64,000 nucleotides of DNA from Ardenticatenales bacterium (GTDB lineage: Bacteria; Chloroflexota; Anaerolineae; Promineifilales; Promineifilaceae), in the NCBI GenBank assembly GCA_020634515.1, contig JACKBL010000004.1, positions 186,001 to 250,000 on the forward strand. The letters run 5' to 3'. This document shows, in pieces, positions 34,882-43,143 of this stretch. Below the pieces are notes generated by a model that ran no database searches, was not told the origin of the DNA, and saw only the letters and a list, made by a program, of their open reading frames with translations. Each line of letters starts with the position of its first letter. Position 1 is the stretch's first letter. A program made the translations under genes and the position numbers.

Positions 34882-35475
34882 TTACAATGTGCGTAGCACG
34901 CGCGCGCGCTGCTTCGCCGTGATCCGCTCTTCGCGCTCCAATTCGGCCAACAACTGCGACAGCGTCATCACGCTGTGTAGCCTGTACCCCTGTTCGCGCA
35001 GCGTCTCCCGCCCCCCCTGCTCCCGATCAATCAACACCACCGCCTCCTCCACCAACAGCCCCTCCGCCTTCAACGGCGCAATCGCCTGCCCAATGCTCGC
35101 CCCCGACGTGACCAAATCCTCAATCAGCACCGCCCGCTGCCCAATCTGCCAGCGCCCTTCGATCAATTTCCCCGTGCCATAATTCTTCACTTCCTTGCGT
35201 GGATAAATCAGAGGCACATTCATCTCCAGGGCAATAGCCGTGCCAATGGGTAGCGCCGCATACGGGTACGCTGCCAGCAAATCAAACGACAACGACACCA
35301 GAATCTGGCGATAAGCCAGGGCCACCCGGCGCAGCGCCTCCGGGAAAGACACCAACACGCGCAAGTCCATGTAAATATACGAACGTTTTCCGCTGTGCAA
35401 TGTGAAATTACCAAACTGCACCGCGCCAATATCAAACAACGTTGCCGCCAGGGATTGCACGCTTTCTGGATCCAT
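34882..35475 (-). CDS. pyrE: Orotate phosphoribosyltransferase-like protein
   Basis: 197 residues. The PRPP-binding signature appears as AVLIEDLVTSGASIGQA, and YPRKEVKNYGTGKLIEG corresponds to the flexible catalytic loop with its Lys/Arg residues. GNFTLHSGKRSYIYMDLR matches the OPRTase N-terminus (KS-type loop near residue 25-30). It converts orotate and PRPP to OMP in pyrimidine synthesis, or is a close type I phosphoribosyltransferase. AGGGG precedes the ATG. No other pyr genes are adjacent; the DHOD-like gene is 17 kb away. Confidence 0.8.
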   Translation of the reverse strand: MDPESVQSLAATLFDIGAVQFGNFTLHSGKRSYIYMDLRVLVSFPEALRRVALAYRQILVSLSFDLLAAYPYAALPIGTAIALEMNVPLIYPRKEVKNYGTGKLIEGRWQIGQRAVLIEDLVTSGASIGQAIAPLKAEGLLVEEAVVLIDREQGGRETLREQGYRLHSVMTLSQLLAELEREERITAKQRARVLRTL

Positions 35476-35660
35476 GCCCCTATCATGGCACAAACGCGCC
35501 TGGGGGGCAAACGGTCGGAGGGGGAAGTTGATGGGAGAAGCAGGTATCGCGCCGAAATGAAGACGCGGCTACAATCACGCAACGAATGGCCCGAAGTGAC
35601 ACGCCACCAACGAACAACCGTCAACCGTCAACCGTCAACTATCCACCACCAACTCCCCCC

Positions 35661-37544
35661 ATGTCCCTACGCGAACGAGTTATTGCCGCTTTTCATGCTC
35701 AATATGGCGCGGGTCCGGCTGTCATGACGCGCGCGCCGGGGCGCGTCAACCTGATCGGCGAACACACGGACTACAATGACGGCTTCGTTTTGCCCCTGGC
35801 GATTGATCGTGACGTGACCATTGCCCTGCGGCCACGCCCGGATCAGGTCGTGCGTCTCACGTCGCTGGAATTCGACGAGACGGCGATCTTCCACCTGGAC
35901 GACTTGCGCCGTGGGGACAAGGGATGGACCACCTACGTCAGCGGGGTGGCCTGGGCTTTGCGGCGCGCAGGCCACGCGCTGCGCGGGTGGGAGGGGGTGA
36001 TGAGCGGTGACGTGCCTCTCGGCGCGGGGCTTTCCTCTTCGGCGGCGCTGGAGTTGGCGGTGGCGCGGGCGTTTGCCAGCGTGTCCGACCTGCCCTGGGA
36101 TGTGCGGGAGATGGCGCGGTTGTGCCGGCATGTCGAAAACGAATGGGTCGGCGTTCAATGCGGCATCATGGACCAGATGATCGCGGCGGCGGGGCGGGCC
36201 GGCCACGCCTTGCTCATTGACTGCCGCACCCTGGCTGTGGAAGCCGTCCCCCTGCCGGCAGCATTTGCCATCGTCATCATGGACACGACCACCCGTCGCG
36301 GCCTGGTCGATTCCGCTTATAACGAACGGCGGGCGGCGTGCGCCGCCGCGGCCCGGTTCTTGGGCGTGCCGGCATTACGCGATGTTTCCCTTAGCATGTT
36401 TCACGAGCAGGCGGCGCAGATGCCGGCACAACTACGGCGGCGGGCGCGTCACGTCATCGGCGAAAACGCGCGTGTGCTGGCGGCTGTTCGGGCTATGCGA
36501 AATGAAAATGCCGGCACATTGGGCCGCCTCATGAACGAAAGCCACGACAGCCTGCGCGACAATTACGACGTATCCAGCGACGCCCTGAACCAGATGGTAA
36601 ATCTGGCCCGCCGCCAGCCGGGCTGCCTGGGCGCGCGCATGACGGGCGCGGGCTTCGGCGGCTGCGCCGTGGCATTGGTCGCGGCAGAATCCGCCCCCGC
36701 CTTCGTCACCGCCGTCTCCGCCGCCTACGAAAAGGCAACCCACCTGACGCCCGCGCTCTACATCTGCGCCGCCACGGATGGTGCGTCTGCTTGCGCCACG
36801 GATGGCGCGTCTGCTTGCGCCACGGATGGCGCGTCTGCTTGCGCCACGGATGGCGCGTCTGCTTGCGCCACGGATGGCGCGTCTGCTTGCGCCACGGATG
36901 GCGCGTCTGCTTGCGCCACGGATGGCGCGTCCGCTTGCGCCACGGATGGCGCGTCTGCTTGCGCCACGGATGGCGCGTCTGCTTGCGCCACGGATGGCGC
37001 GTCTGCTTGCGCCACGGATGGCTGCGTCTGCGCCGCCACGGATGGCGCGTCTGCTTGCGCCACGGATGGCGCGTCTGCTTGCGCCACGGATGGCGCGTCC
37101 GCTTGCGCCACGGATGGCGCGTCTGCTTGCGCCACGGATGGCGCGTCCGCTTGCGCCACGGATGGCGCGTCTGCTTGCGCCACGGATGGCGCGTCCGCTT
37201 GCGCCACGGATGGCGCTTCGCTTGCGCCACGGATGGCGCGTCCGCTTGCGCCACGGATGGCGCGTCTGCTTGCGCCACGTCGTCTTTGCGCTAATATGGA
37301 TGAAAACAACCACGGGCTTCGCGGATGCCGCAAATGTTTGTTTTGTCCGCGAACGGGTGGCGCCGCGGACACCATCAACGGCCAACCACCAACTGCCAAC
37401 CGTTTTCGGGCGCGTGAGAAACGCGCCCTACAGGGTATGAGGAGTATCAATGTTAGCGCAAATGATCAGCCGGGTGCGACGCAATCATGGATTGGAACAC
37501 GCAACGATTCACGTCCTCAGCGAGAAGTACGCCAACCGCTTTAG
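35661..37544 (+). CDS. galK: Galactokinase with repeat-expanded, frameshifted C-terminal tail
   Basis: 627 residues as read, but residues ~1-372 are a complete galactokinase: GRVNLIGEHTDYNDGFVLP signature, GLSSSAALELA ATP loop and MTGAGFGGCAVAL. It phosphorylates galactose at C1 (Leloir pathway). From 36771 the natural C-terminal ATDGA is followed by ~21 copies of a 24-bp unit encoding CATDGASA. One unit (37203-37225) has 23 bases, shifting the frame; without that loss the protein would end at a TAA at 37292-37294. The shifted frame instead runs to 37544, overlapping the next gene by 95 bases. The start ATG lies after a CCGTCAACCGTCAAC repeat tract with no clear ribosome site. Confidence 0.85.
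   Translation: MSLRERVIAAFHAQYGAGPAVMTRAPGRVNLIGEHTDYNDGFVLPLAIDRDVTIALRPRPDQVVRLTSLEFDETAIFHLDDLRRGDKGWTTYVSGVAWALRRAGHALRGWEGVMSGDVPLGAGLSSSAALELAVARAFASVSDLPWDVREMARLCRHVENEWVGVQCGIMDQMIAAAGRAGHALLIDCRTLAVEAVPLPAAFAIVIMDTTTRRGLVDSAYNERRAACAAAARFLGVPALRDVSLSMFHEQAAQMPAQLRRRARHVIGENARVLAAVRAMRNENAGTLGRLMNESHDSLRDNYDVSSDALNQMVNLARRQPGCLGARMTGAGFGGCAVALVAAESAPAFVTAVSAAYEKATHLTPALYICAATDGASACATDGASACATDGASACATDGASACATDGASACATDGASACATDGASACATDGASACATDGASACATDGASACATDGCVCAATDGASACATDGASACATDGASACATDGASACATDGASACATDGASACATDGASACATDGASLAPRMARPLAPRMARLLAPRRLCANMDENNHGLRGCRKCLFCPRTGGAADTINGQPPTANRFRAREKRALQGMRSINVSANDQPGATQSWIGTRNDSRPQREVRQPL
36771..37280 (+). repeat. 24-bp tandem array in the 3' end of galK
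   Basis: About 21 units, each beginning GCCACGGATGGCGCG and ending TCTGCTTGC, start at 36771 and repeat every 24 bases, with T/C variants in TCTGC or TCCGC. One divergent unit lies at ~37011-37034 and one 23-base unit at 37203-37225. Because 24 is a multiple of three and the unit lacks stops, all six frames stay open across the array. Confidence 0.95.
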
Positions 37545-38025
37545 CGCCCAGGGAAATTCGACGGCGCAAGGGTTTTTCCTGAACATCTATGGCAACATCA
37601 GCGACGAGGAGGTCGAGGCGGCGGTACACGAGGCGTACCGGCGGATGAAGGCGGGAGAGCGGCAGTTGGCCGTCCATCCCAACTGCGGCACGGTGCTGCT
37701 GACGACGGCCACGATGGCCACGATGGCCAGCCAACTGGCGTTTGGCCTGGAGATGCGACGGCAGAAGGTGCGGGAAATGACGCCCGCCGTGCTGCTGCAC
37801 GCGCTGCCGGGGGCGGTCCTGGCGGCGGTGACGGCGCTGATCGTGTCCCGCCCCGTGGGGATGATGGTGCAGGAGAAGTACACGACGGATGGCGACTTGA
37901 AGGAGTTGCGGATCACGCGCATTCGCCGGATCACGCCTTCGCCGGTGACGCGGGTGTTTCAGTTTTTGCTGGGGCAGTCGGGGAACCAGCATGTACAGGC
38001 GTATCAGGTGGATACGGAGGGGTGA
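37450..38025 (+). CDS. DUF6391-like membrane protein
   Basis: 191 residues. GAGGAG seven bases before the ATG fixes the start. NHGLEHATIHVLSEKY at the N-terminus, GFFLNIYGNIS and AVHPNCGTVLLTT are conserved features I associate with the DUF6391 family of cyanobacteria and Chloroflexota. One or two hydrophobic segments lie near residues 80-130 (VLLHALPGAVLAAVTALIV). Function unknown. It overlaps the frameshifted galK tail and precedes holA by 53 bases on the same strand. Confidence 0.65.
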   Translation: MLAQMISRVRRNHGLEHATIHVLSEKYANRFSAQGNSTAQGFFLNIYGNISDEEVEAAVHEAYRRMKAGERQLAVHPNCGTVLLTTATMATMASQLAFGLEMRRQKVREMTPAVLLHALPGAVLAAVTALIVSRPVGMMVQEKYTTDGDLKELRITRIRRITPSPVTRVFQFLLGQSGNQHVQAYQVDTEG

Positions 38026-38078
38026 GCGATTCGGGCGGAAGGCAGACGGTAGAAGGTAGAAGGCAAAAGTAGGGCGCG

Positions 38079-39035
38079 ATGTTTTATGTTTTTCATGGGG
38101 ATGACGAATATTCGCAGCGGGAAACGCTGGCAAGTTTGATCGCCCGCCTGGGGGATGCGGATATGCTGGCGTTAAATACGACGCGGTTGGATGGTGGGCG
38201 GGTGTCGCTGGCGGAGTTGCGCCATGCGTGCGACGCGCTGCCGTTTCTGGCGGAGGTGCGGTTGGTGATTTGCGAGGGGCTGTTTGCGAAAACACCGCCG
38301 AAGTCGCTCCTCAAGGAACTGGAATCCTACCTCCCCACCCTTTCCGAAACCACACGCCTCGTTTTTCTGGAGAGCCAGCCTTTGTCGGATAACCATCCCA
38401 TCCTCAAGCTGGCGGACAGCGCCGCCAACGGCTACGCGAAGTTATTCACCGCGCCGCAAGGGGGGGCGCTGGAACGGTGGGTGCGGGGGCGGGTGGAGAG
38501 TCTGGGCGGGCAGATCACGCCGCGCGCGGCGCACGCGCTGGCGGCAAATGTCGGCGGTGATTTGCGGATTTTGAGCCAGGAGATTGAGAAGTTGACGCTG
38601 TACAAGATGGGGGACGGGGCGATTGAGACGGAAGATGTGGCGCGTCTGTGTCCCTATGCGGCGGAGGCGAGTATTTTTGATCTGGTGGATGCTTTGGGGA
38701 ACCGGGGCAGCAAGCGGGCGGCACTGCTGTTGCAGCAGAAGATCAACGAGGGGGCGGATCCGTTTTTTCTGTATTCGATGGTGGTGCGGCAGTTTCGGCT
38801 GCTGATCCAGGTGAAGACGCTGGCGGACCAGGAATTGCGCCCGCCGGCGATTGCCAGGCAGTTAAAGATGCACAGCTTTGTTGCCGGCAAAATCTACCAA
38901 CAAAGCCAGCATTTTTCCCTCGATCAACTTAAGCAGATTTATGCGCACCTGTTGGAGATGGACGTCGGGGTGAAGACGGGGCGCATGGACATGGGCACGG
39001 CGCTGGACCTGTTTGTGGCGGGTGTGACGGGTTGA
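38079..39035 (+). CDS. holA: DNA polymerase III delta subunit
   Basis: 318 residues, close to the usual ~330-340. MFYVFHGDDEYSQRETLASLI is the typical HolA start, followed by the degenerate AAA+ region (LPFLAEVRLVICEGLF, TRLVFLESQPL) without Walker motifs, ALAANVGGDLRILSQEIEKLTLY, and the C-terminal collar helices (FFLYSMVVRQFRLLIQVKTL). It opens the beta clamp in the clamp-loader complex. The next gene converges from the minus strand 69 bases on, with no clear terminator between. Confidence 0.9.
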   Translation: MFYVFHGDDEYSQRETLASLIARLGDADMLALNTTRLDGGRVSLAELRHACDALPFLAEVRLVICEGLFAKTPPKSLLKELESYLPTLSETTRLVFLESQPLSDNHPILKLADSAANGYAKLFTAPQGGALERWVRGRVESLGGQITPRAAHALAANVGGDLRILSQEIEKLTLYKMGDGAIETEDVARLCPYAAEASIFDLVDALGNRGSKRAALLLQQKINEGADPFFLYSMVVRQFRLLIQVKTLADQELRPPAIARQLKMHSFVAGKIYQQSQHFSLDQLKQIYAHLLEMDVGVKTGRMDMGTALDLFVAGVTG

Positions 39036-39104
39036 GTGACCGGGCGTTTTCGGCGGCGCGCGGTTTCGGCGGGGCCAATGGCCGGCGGTTGCCGAAAGTC
39101 AGCC

Positions 39105-39578
39105 CTATGCGTCGTTGGGCGCGTAATGCTCCATGACCTGCCCATCACCAATCACGTATACTTCTACGCCCAGTTCTTCCAACAACGAGCGCGAAAGGTA
39201 GGTACGGTAGGTTTCCGTGAGGACGCCGGTGCTTTGTCGTGAGAGGCCGATGACGACGATGGAGACGTTATGTTCACGGATGACGTCGGCCAACTGCTCC
39301 CGGAACTCTCCCTGACGCACGACGGTTTGCGCGGGAATGCCGGCATTCTCCGCCCGATCCTGCGCCATTGCCAACAAAAACTCCCCTAACTCATCCAACT
39401 CCGCGGAAATATCCACGCTGCGCGGATATGAAAACCGGTCCAAGAAGTGCGTGTTGGACACGTACAGAAAGACCAGATCCGCGCCCATCCGCCGTGCCAG
39501 GTCAATTGCCCACTCCTGCGCGGGCACACTGGCCGTACCGCCCCGTGTGGGGCACAAAATCGTTGCCATCGGAGCCAT
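39105..39578 (-). CDS. Universal stress protein, single domain
   Basis: 157 residues. GGGAGG eight bases before the ATG supports the start; an ATG three codons in is also possible. TILCPTRGGTASVPAQEWAIDLARRMGADLVFLYV gives the Usp N-terminal strand-helix-strand, and VVIGLSRQSTGVLTETYRTYLSRSLLEEL gives the C-terminal region, though the usual GX2GX9G is altered. It lies 50 bases downstream of an SLC13-type permease gene on the same strand and may be co-transcribed; stress proteins commonly accompany transporters. Confidence 0.85.
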   Translation of the reverse strand: MAPMATILCPTRGGTASVPAQEWAIDLARRMGADLVFLYVSNTHFLDRFSYPRSVDISAELDELGEFLLAMAQDRAENAGIPAQTVVRQGEFREQLADVIREHNVSIVVIGLSRQSTGVLTETYRTYLSRSLLEELGVEVYVIGDGQVMEHYAPNDA

Positions 39579-39628
39579 TCAAAAAACCTCCCTTCCGTTG
39601 AATGGACGAACGCGCAAGACGCCGCGGC

Positions 39629-41329
39629 TCACCCCAACAGGCCAAACCGCACCGCCAACCAGAAATAACCGGCCAGCAGCGTGAGAAAGGTGACGGGCAG
39701 CCCTACTTTGAGAAAATCAACGAACGAAATGGGGAAATCGGCCTGGGCCGTGATGCCCGCCGTAACCAGGTTGGCTTCGCCGCCCACCAGGAACCCATTG
39801 CCGCCCATGGCCGCGCCCATGGAGAGGGCATAGTACAGCACTTTGCTGCTGGCCCCGGGCAGCGAGCCGGTGAGGAAATCCACCACGGGTAGCATGGAAG
39901 CAGCCAGGGGGATGTTGGCGATAGCCACGGATAATGTGCCCACACCAAAGACAATCATGAAGACGGCCAACGGCAGGTTGGTTCCAACCAGGCGGCCAAT
40001 GGCCTGGGCGAAGATGCTGATCAGACCGACTTCCTGCACCGCGCCGACGACGATGAAAAGGGCCATGAAGAAGACGAGCGTGGTCCAATCGACGGCGGTG
40101 ATCATCTGATGCACATCCGGCTTGAGCCAGACGAGGAGGACGGTGGCCCCGACGAGGGCGGGCACGGCGGGGACGACGTGGAATCGTTCGCCGATGACGA
40201 AGCCGGCGAGGATGAAGATGAAGACGATGCCGGATTTGAGGAGGACGGTGGGGTCGGCGATACGGGCGTTGGCTTCCAGGCGTTGGTAGAGGGTTTCGGA
40301 AATGCCGGCATGACGCCCAAACAACTCTCCTCGAAAGTGGAACAGCACGTAGCCGCTCATCAGCAGCAGCGCCAGCAGCACGCCTACTGTTTGGTTGACC
40401 AGGAAATCGTTGAAACCGATGCCGGCATGTGCCCCAATCAAGATATTCGTCGGCGTGCCAATCAACGTGCTGATCCCGCCCACATTCGAGGCCAGCACCT
40501 CTGGAATGATCAACGCCAGGGGATTGATGCCCAGTGCCAACCCAATTTGGAGGCTAATGGGCGTCATCAACAGCATCGTCGTGAAGTTATCCAACAGCGC
40601 CGACGCCACCGCCGTCACCAAAATCAGAATCAGCACCAGCAGCCACGCCCGCCCGCGGCTGAGCCGATACGCCTGAAACGCCGTCCACTGGAAGATGCCT
40701 GTCCCCTCAATGACGGCGATCACAATCATCATCGCCATCACCAGGAAAATGACCTCCCAATTAACATAATCTAGCGCCTGTTCAAAACTGATAATGTACC
40801 AGTTCGGATTAAATGCCTGCCCGATAAACGTGACCACAAAGACCGCCGACATGCCCACCAGGGCCGCCGTCGTGCTGTGCAGCCGCTCAAAAGCGATCAG
40901 CAGCAACACACTCAGGAAAATAAGGCCCGCGGCCCAAAACCCGGCAGTAATGCGCCGTTGTAAGGTTTGCAGCCCCGTGGTGTAGTCCTCGGCGTCACTG
41001 AAGTCTTGCGGATTGATCCGCAGCGTAAGCGCCTCGAAGTGCGGACGTTCAATGATCAGCTGGAGGGGTTGGGCGGGCAGCGCGTCCAGACGCAACGTCC
41101 ACGAGCCATCTTCCTGGCTCTCTCCTTCCGCCAGCGGCGTCTCATCCACGGCCAACAGGCGCACGTCTGCCGCGGCAACGGGCTGCCCCTGTTCGTCCAC
41201 GATCTGGCCGGAGATGAGATACTCACCCGTGGGCACGCCGGCTTCCTGCGCATGCAGCGCCTGTACGCCCGCGCAGGCTAGCGCGAGGATGAGGCCAATC
41301 CACAACGATATTCTTCTTGGTAGATGCAT
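39629..41329 (-). CDS. SLC13/ArsB-superfamily permease with N-terminal carboxypeptidase-regulatory-like domain
   Basis: 566 residues. A signal peptide (LWIGLILALACAGVQALHAQ) leads to an external beta-sandwich (~residues 35-115; GEYLISGQIVDEQGQPVAAADVRLLAVDE) of the carboxypeptidase-regulatory-like type. The rest has about twelve membrane helices with the ion-transporter motifs ASNVGGISTLIGTPTNILIG and MGGNGFLVGGEANLVTAGI, characteristic of the SLC13/CitT/ArsB/P-protein group. It probably co-transports an anion or dicarboxylate with Na+ or H+. The added external domain is unusual for the family. It is followed by a Usp gene and preceded, 12 bases away, by an esterase gene. Confidence 0.85.
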   Translation of the reverse strand: MHLPRRISLWIGLILALACAGVQALHAQEAGVPTGEYLISGQIVDEQGQPVAAADVRLLAVDETPLAEGESQEDGSWTLRLDALPAQPLQLIIERPHFEALTLRINPQDFSDAEDYTTGLQTLQRRITAGFWAAGLIFLSVLLLIAFERLHSTTAALVGMSAVFVVTFIGQAFNPNWYIISFEQALDYVNWEVIFLVMAMMIVIAVIEGTGIFQWTAFQAYRLSRGRAWLLVLILILVTAVASALLDNFTTMLLMTPISLQIGLALGINPLALIIPEVLASNVGGISTLIGTPTNILIGAHAGIGFNDFLVNQTVGVLLALLLMSGYVLFHFRGELFGRHAGISETLYQRLEANARIADPTVLLKSGIVFIFILAGFVIGERFHVVPAVPALVGATVLLVWLKPDVHQMITAVDWTTLVFFMALFIVVGAVQEVGLISIFAQAIGRLVGTNLPLAVFMIVFGVGTLSVAIANIPLAASMLPVVDFLTGSLPGASSKVLYYALSMGAAMGGNGFLVGGEANLVTAGITAQADFPISFVDFLKVGLPVTFLTLLAGYFWLAVRFGLLG

Positions 41330-41341
41330 GAGTTTTCCGAA

Positions 41342-42253
41342 TCAATGCGCGGTCGGCTTGGGACCACCAGCGACCGGCTCCGTCGTGGGGCGGAATCGCT
41401 GCCACAGTATCTGCCAGCGTTGCCGCCAGCGCGCGTTCTCACCGGGCGTCGCAGGGGGTTCTTCCAGGGCGACGGGCGTGGTGTGCGCGGCCACGAAGTC
41501 GGAGACACGCGCAAACAGGAGTGCCTTTTCCGCGCTTTCCGTGATCACGTGGCTGTTTTGTTCCAGCCACAGGCGTTCTTTATGGGACGAGCCGAGCCGC
41601 TCGTAGATGTAGTCCATGTTACCGGGGGGGACGGTTTGATCCTGGCGCGAGTGGATGAGTAATGCCGGCACATTCACATCCCGCAAATTTGCCTCCACCA
41701 CGTCCAGGTACTCCAGCAGTTCCGCTACGCCACGCACCGGGTTCACGTTGTAAGACTCGCGCTCAAACTGCTCCTCCGCCTCCTGCAAACTACCGCGCGT
41801 GGGCTTGGCGGAGAAGGGGTAGACGCGCCAGATGTAGCGGGTGAGGCGCAGCTTCCAGTCGGGATAGAGGTAGAGCGGCGCAGCCATGGCGATGACGGCC
41901 TGCACGGGTAGGCGCGCCGCCAGGAGCAAGGCGGTGGATCCCCCCATGGAGAGGCCGATAACCACGATTTGCCGGCACTGCGCGTGCAACACATGCCACC
42001 CATCCAACCCCGACAAATACCAATCATGCCACTCCGAACGATTCAAGTCGGCGGGATCGCTACCATGGTGCGCCAGGCGTGGCCCGTAAACCGTGTACCC
42101 GTGCGCCGCCAGGTGCGCCCCCAGGCTGCGCACATCTCCGGGCACACCCGTAAACCCGTGCAAAATCAGGCAACCAATCTGCCCGCGCTCGCCCACCCCA
42201 CGAAAAAAGAAAGGTTCAGCCCCAGGGAGCAAACTTAAGTGCATCATTGCCAT
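41342..42253 (-). CDS. Alpha/beta-hydrolase, carboxylesterase or monoacylglycerol lipase type
   Basis: 303 residues. The oxyanion loop HGFTGVPGDVR, nucleophile elbow GLSMGGS, acid in HSRQDQTVPP and catalytic His in EQNSHVIT are in the order of Est30-like carboxylesterases. A ~45-residue C-terminal extension (PPATPGENARWRQRWQ...) has no known role. It probably hydrolyses short-chain esters or lipids in the cytoplasm. Start is the first of three clustered ATGs (42253, 42247, 42244), with AGGTG just ahead. It probably shares a transcript with the permease downstream. Confidence 0.88.
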   Translation of the reverse strand: MAMMHLSLLPGAEPFFFRGVGERGQIGCLILHGFTGVPGDVRSLGAHLAAHGYTVYGPRLAHHGSDPADLNRSEWHDWYLSGLDGWHVLHAQCRQIVVIGLSMGGSTALLLAARLPVQAVIAMAAPLYLYPDWKLRLTRYIWRVYPFSAKPTRGSLQEAEEQFERESYNVNPVRGVAELLEYLDVVEANLRDVNVPALLIHSRQDQTVPPGNMDYIYERLGSSHKERLWLEQNSHVITESAEKALLFARVSDFVAAHTTPVALEEPPATPGENARWRQRWQILWQRFRPTTEPVAGGPKPTAH

Positions 42254-42788
42254 CTATCACCTACATGACCAGAATCAATAAACCATCCCCACAACCGAAT
42301 TATCGTTACAGAACACCACGACTGCTGTCATTTTAGGGCAAGCCGCGCATTTTTGCCATATAGCATTGTGGAGGCGTGCGCGGAGTTCTTGTTGACACCT
42401 TCGTTTATGTAAGGCGAATACGGCCCTGGGCCAGGAATTTTAGGGGGTTTTTCCGTTCTTGGGGTCATTTTCACCCCATGAACGGAAAAACCCCACTTAC
42501 CCTGGCAGTAACCCCTTGTTATCCCTCGGATTTCTGTAAGAAATTTTCGGCTTGCGGGTCATCAACAGAAGCTCCGCGCACCCATTATAGCGCTTACTCT
42601 TGTGCCTCGGCGCAAATCATGGTAATCTTTTTAGTGATGATGCGCTCGATAGCGAAATTGGGTTGTGCCAATTGTTGCTCGACGGCCATGATCATTCAGT
42701 GTCATTTTGAGTTATGCCGGCAGTTGGGCGAAAACACGGATTTCCCGTGATCACAACTGCCTTTTTCATGCAAAAGGAGAGAAAAAAT
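42254..42788. other. Leader region of the peptide-signalling locus
   Basis: 535 bases between the divergent esterase gene and the small peptide gene. It contains the 51-base hairpin at 42444-42494 and a TTGACA near 42393 with no well-placed -10. No other gene is supported here. Confidence 0.5.
42444..42494. repeat. Long near-perfect hairpin upstream of the peptide gene
   Basis: GGGGTTTTTCCGTTC (42444-42458) pairs with GAACGGAAAAACCCC (42480-42494), and GGGGT/ACCCC continues the stem across one mismatch to a seven-base loop, about 21 paired positions. It lies 295 bases before the peptide gene. It could terminate upstream transcription or control expression of the locus. Confidence 0.75.
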
Positions 42789-42956
42789 ATGGAAGCAGTC
42801 ATCTCAATGGAACAGTTCAATCAGATGCTTTCCGCCGAAAGCAGCGACGACAACAAGCTTATCGCCGCCCTGAAACAGCTAATGGAAGTCAAAGACCTGG
42901 GGCTTTTGCAAGAGGATTTGCTTCCAGATAGTCCCGCCTGGACCGGGTGGTGGTAA
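42789..42956 (+). CDS. Small tryptophan-tailed peptide, ComX-like pheromone precursor candidate
   Basis: 55 residues, the same length as B. subtilis ComX. GGAG nine bases before the ATG supports translation. The first ~40 residues look like a helical leader (MEQFNQMLSAESSDDNKLIA, then LKQLMEVKDLGLL), and the C-terminus DSPAWTGWW has three tryptophans within five residues, matching the ComX plan in which a Trp near the C-terminus is prenylated. The next gene on the strand, 187 bases on, encodes a ComQ-like prenyl synthase, and a multi-pass kinase follows. There is no sequence identity I can claim to ComX beyond length, order and Trp tail. A different Trp-prenylated RiPP is the main alternative. 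Confidence 0.7.
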   Translation: MEAVISMEQFNQMLSAESSDDNKLIAALKQLMEVKDLGLLQEDLLPDSPAWTGWW

Positions 42957-43143
42957 TCATCGAATGGGTCAATAGTTCATTTACCACCGGGCCTCACGAT
43001 CCACCGACCCCATCAATCACATAGCACCTCGTCCACGGAGTGGATAGTCGCGGCCCCAACATGAAGGCTTTGCTCTGCTTCTGTTTGGCACGTCATCCTC
43101 GGGGTCGTCTTCGCACATGCGTAATGCGTAAATAGGAGCCATC

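Noticed and set aside
36771..37280. CRISPR array
   Set aside because: Units are contiguous with no spacers, and no cas genes are present.
36432..37450. Several long open frames on both strands across the galK array
   Set aside because: They are by-products of a stop-free 24-bp repeat; none has a ribosome site or family resemblance.
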